Below, piece by piece: positions 14,992 through 16,983 of a DNA stretch of 16,983 bases; positions within the stretch are counted from its first letter, which is position 1; the number at the start of each line of letters is the position of its first letter. This stretch comes from Bacteroidetes bacterium CG2_30_32_10 (GTDB lineage: Bacteria > Bacteroidota > Bacteroidia > Bacteroidales > CG2-30-32-10). The translations under genes were made by a program, and so were the position numbers. The stretch covers positions 1 through 16,983 of the forward strand of contig MNXO01000059.1 in assembly GCA_001872995.1 (NCBI GenBank). The letters run 5' to 3'. A model generated the notes under the pieces. That model was not told the DNA's origin. It searched no databases and saw nothing but the letters and a program-made list of their open reading frames with translations.

Positions 14992-15900
14992 TTAGTTTAA
15001 AGTAAAATCTGAGTCTCCAACTTTGTAAGAATCAACATATACAACAACTTTATAAGTTCCTGGCGAATAATTGTCAGTATTGTCCCAATACAATGTAACA
15101 TTCATTGCTTTATTTTGGTAAACAATATCCTTCTTAAGAGAGTACTGCATCTTTTGACCATTCAGTATAAAATAACTTGACTCTGAATTGCCCGTATAAA
15201 GAATAACATTGTCTGGTCCAGCAATTCTCAAATAAATTGTTTTATTTCCACTACTAGAAATAAGGTTTTCGCTTAATGTAAAACTAATTTTAATTTTATC
15301 TACTTTCTTACATTTATCAGTAATACTTTCTTTGCTACCTCCTTTAACTCTAACGCCAGAGGCTACCACATTATATGCTTTCAGATTAGAAGCAATAGTA
15401 ACTTTTTCGTTTAACTGCTCTTTATCTTTTGTTAATTCAATAGTTTTGTCCTGTTCATTTTTTAAATCACCTTTTATTTTTACGTTTTCAGTAGTAAGTA
15501 CATTGTTTATCTTTAACAAAGAATCAATTTGCGAAACATAAACCTGTGTAATTCCTCGTAAATAATCAAGTTTCTTTTTCACTTGTTTGTAATCTGCTTG
15601 TCTGCTGATAAGATTTTGAATCTCTTTCGCATTTGCCAAAATAATACTATCTTTTTCTTTAAGTTTATTATCCATACTACCATATTCTGACTTAATTTTC
15701 TCGTGTTCCGATAACAAAGAGTCAAGTTCGTGTTGTAGTTCTACATTTTTAGTTACCGATTGTTCTTGCTTGACAATGATTGTCTTAACTTCAGCTTTTG
15801 TGTTAACCAATAACCAAAGTAAAATAACATTTGATAATGCCAAAACAATAATAAGGATAAGATAAATTTTAGTTTTTGATTTTTTTTCTTCGGTTTGCAT
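14992..15900 (-). CDS. Membrane-anchored coiled-coil protein with beta-rich C-terminal domain, function unknown
   Basis: This 302-residue protein has a short basic cytoplasmic N-terminus, one membrane segment (about 11-32, KIYLILIIVLALSNVILLWL), then a long Glu/Lys/Leu-rich coiled coil (about 35-165). The C-terminal domain (about 190-302) looks like an immunoglobulin-type beta-sandwich, with segments KIKISFTLSENLI, IYLRIAGPDNVILY, MNVTLYWDN and YKVVVYVDSYKVGDSDF. The topology places the coiled coil and sandwich in the periplasm. I recognise similar proteins in Bacteroidota but know of no assigned function; an envelope scaffold or tether is inference. It starts 28 bp after the DUF1844 gene and is probably co-transcribed with it. 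The coding end is 22 bp from the terminator palindrome. Confidence 0.8.
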   Translation of the reverse strand: MQTEEKKSKTKIYLILIIVLALSNVILLWLLVNTKAEVKTIIVKQEQSVTKNVELQHELDSLLSEHEKIKSEYGSMDNKLKEKDSIILANAKEIQNLISRQADYKQVKKKLDYLRGITQVYVSQIDSLLKINNVLTTENVKIKGDLKNEQDKTIELTKDKEQLNEKVTIASNLKAYNVVASGVRVKGGSKESITDKCKKVDKIKISFTLSENLISSSGNKTIYLRIAGPDNVILYTGNSESSYFILNGQKMQYSLKKDIVYQNKAMNVTLYWDNTDNYSPGTYKVVVYVDSYKVGDSDFTLN

Positions 15901-15928
15901 AGTGTTATTTTTATATTAAATTGAGTAA

Positions 15929-16189
15929 TTAATTGGATTTACTTGTTACATCTATATAATTTAAACGCAATTCGGATAAAGCAGCTTCTATCATTCTTGT
16001 TTCATTATCAGAGAGATTGTTTTTTGTTTTATCTTTAATCATTTCTATCATCTCAATTGACTGTTTTGCTTGTTCTACGGAGACTTCAATTTTGTTAGAA
16101 ATAGGATTTTTAATTTTACCAAGAGCTTGCATACCTGAAGCCTGAAAAATATATAATAATTGTATAAATAATTGGTCGTTTTTGTTCAT
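15929..16189 (-). CDS. DUF1844 domain-containing protein
   Basis: This 86-residue, probably cytosolic helical protein fits DUF1844 along its whole length. LFIQLLYIFQASGMQALGKI (7-26) is followed by NPISNKIEVSVEQAKQSIEM (28-47), IKDKTKNNLSDNE (51-63) and EAALSELRLNYIDV (67-80), matching the family's LGK..NP, LEQAK..ID and L..LR..Y positions. No biochemical role is established for the family. It is the first gene of a two-gene unit with the coiled-coil membrane protein 28 bp downstream and is preceded by a good promoter. There are no membrane segments. The ATG at 16189 is preceded by an A/T-rich leader without a Shine-Dalgarno. Confidence 0.85.
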   Translation of the reverse strand: MNKNDQLFIQLLYIFQASGMQALGKIKNPISNKIEVSVEQAKQSIEMIEMIKDKTKNNLSDNETRMIEAALSELRLNYIDVTSKSN

Positions 16190-16206
16190 TTATAATATTT
16201 TTTTTG

Positions 16207-16239
16207 CAAATTTAATTTTTTTTTTATTCTAACTAACAA
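16207..16239 (-). promoter_or_regulatory. Promoter for the DUF1844-coiled-coil operon
   Basis: On the minus strand a TTG (16237-16239) is followed after 22 bp by TAAATTTG (16207-16214). This fits the Bacteroidetes TTG ... TAnnTTTG promoter pattern. Transcription would start around 16200, about 11 bases before the ATG at 16189. It is the best-formed promoter in the window, having both elements. Confidence 0.6.
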
Positions 16240-16251
16240 CAATTCAATTTT

Positions 16252-16938
16252 ATGTCATTTTTATCCGATTTTTTTTCTTTAATATATCCTAATGTATGTA
16301 TGTCGTGCGGAAAACCCCTTTTACATCACGAGAATTGTGTTTGTTCTTTATGTTTACACCATTTACCAATCACTGATTTCCATTTACATAAAGACAATCC
16401 TGTAGCTCAACTTTTTTGGGGCAAGGTAAATCTTACATCTGCCGCAGCTTATCTTTATTTTAATAAAGGAGGAAATGTTCAACATTTAATCCATCAACTA
16501 AAATATAAAGGTCAAAAACAAGTTGGGTCTTTTCTTGGTGATTTGTATGGTGCATTATTAAAAAAATCTCAATTTTTTAATACAATTGATACAGTTATTC
16601 CTGTACCTCTTCATCCTAAAAAGCAAAAATTAAGAGGATATAATCAAAGTGGTTATTTTGCAATGGGTTTGTCAAAATCAATGAATGTTTTACTTGATGA
16701 AAGCACACTATATCGTACTGTTGCCTCCGAAACACAAACAAAAAAAAGTCGATATAATCGCTGGGAAAATGTATCTACTATTTTTGCTATAAAAGACAGC
16801 GATACTTTGGCTGGAAAACACGTTTTATTAGTAGATGACGTAATAACAACAGGTTCTACAATTGAAGCCTGCGTTAATGCTTTATCAAAAACCCCTGAAA
16901 TTAAAATAAGTGTTGCAAGTATAGCAACCGCTAGCTGA
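16252..16938 (+). CDS. comF: ComF family protein (phosphoribosyltransferase fold)
   Basis: ComF proteins take part in DNA uptake during natural transformation and are also widespread in species not known to be competent. The 228-residue protein has an N-terminal zinc-finger-like module with CMSC (C16, C19) and CSLC (C31, C34). The middle contains LIHQLKYKGQKQVGSFLG, the family's LK(Y/F)xG segment, and VIPVPLHPKKQKLRGYNQSG, a hallmark of ComF. The C-terminus has the PRPP-binding loop VDDVITTGST (194-203). Length is normal and all family motifs are intact. It is divergent from the DUF1844 gene across a 62-bp A/T-rich gap, and its TGA directly abuts the apparent stop of a gene on the other strand. 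Confidence 0.93.
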   Translation: MSFLSDFFSLIYPNVCMSCGKPLLHHENCVCSLCLHHLPITDFHLHKDNPVAQLFWGKVNLTSAAAYLYFNKGGNVQHLIHQLKYKGQKQVGSFLGDLYGALLKKSQFFNTIDTVIPVPLHPKKQKLRGYNQSGYFAMGLSKSMNVLLDESTLYRTVASETQTKKSRYNRWENVSTIFAIKDSDTLAGKHVLLVDDVITTGSTIEACVNALSKTPEIKISVASIATAS

Positions 16939-16983
16939 CTATTTCTTGGGCTTATACTTGGATTTCATCAATATATTTTGAGC
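16939..16983 (-). CDS. Probable 3' end of a gene cut by the window edge
   Basis: On the minus strand a frame is open from the window edge to TAG at 16939-16941, ending ...ILMKSKYKPKK. A lysine-rich tail is a plausible protein C-terminus, and the stop lies immediately next to the comF stop with no gap, as expected for convergent genes in a compact genome. With only 14 codons visible, chance cannot be excluded and no family can be named. Confidence 0.35.
   Translation of the reverse strand, partial: AQNILMKSKYKPKK

Noticed and set aside
16203..16232. Promoter for comF (TTG at 16204-16206 with TATTCTAA further on)
   Set aside because: The downstream element matches TAnnTTTG poorly, and the TTG overlaps the stronger promoter of the opposite strand.
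1..16983. Insertion sequence, integrase, CRISPR or tRNA gene that would explain the accessory block at the left
   Set aside because: No transposase or integrase frame, no regularly spaced repeats and no cloverleaf-forming sequence were seen. The only repeat is the single 77-bp pair.

Overview
The window is about one-third G+C, carries Bacteroidetes-type promoter boxes (TAnnTTTG) and encodes a complete 2398-residue SprA, the giant outer-membrane translocon of the type IX secretion system. It therefore comes from a member of the Bacteroidota. Genus cannot be read from the sequence alone. I see no rRNA, tRNA, CRISPR array, insertion sequence or prophage gene, and no gene-free stretch longer than about 180 bases.

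Left part (1-3306, all minus strand). Read in the direction of transcription, a lysophospholipid (LpxL/HtrB-type) acyltransferase is followed after 28 bp by a NusG-like antiterminator of the UpxY type with a TTG start. Then comes a compact accessory block: a DUF6922-like small protein overlapping an AbiEii-type nucleotidyltransferase by 11 bp, then a DUF5674-like gene and an unnamed helical 115-residue gene only 3 bp apart. At the very edge of the window lies a 77-bp, about 95% identical copy of the 3' end of the AbiEii gene that carries an in-frame stop. This block looks like a small toxin-antitoxin or accessory island with a history of duplication, inserted where an UpxY regulator would normally lead into a surface-polysaccharide operon.

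Central part (3428-14814, all plus strand). A single-domain malic enzyme, ruvA and sprA follow one another. The malic enzyme-ruvA-sprA order recurs in Bacteroidota. gcvH, which I recall as the usual next gene, is absent. In its place is an LtaS/MdoB-like membrane sulfatase-fold transferase with its own TATCTTTG promoter box. A 38-bp perfect palindrome flanked by A and T tracts serves as a bidirectional terminator between it and the next, convergent operon.

Right part (14992-16983). A minus-strand pair encodes a DUF1844 protein followed by a membrane-anchored coiled-coil protein with a beta-rich C-terminal domain. It is divergent from comF, a phosphoribosyltransferase-fold competence protein. 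comF ends exactly where a further minus-strand gene, cut by the window edge, appears to end.

The most interesting points are the AbiEii remnant bracketing the DUF5674 pair, the orphan UpxY regulator, the LtaS-like enzyme next to sprA, and the uncharacterised DUF1844/coiled-coil operon. I found no wholly new system that I can support.
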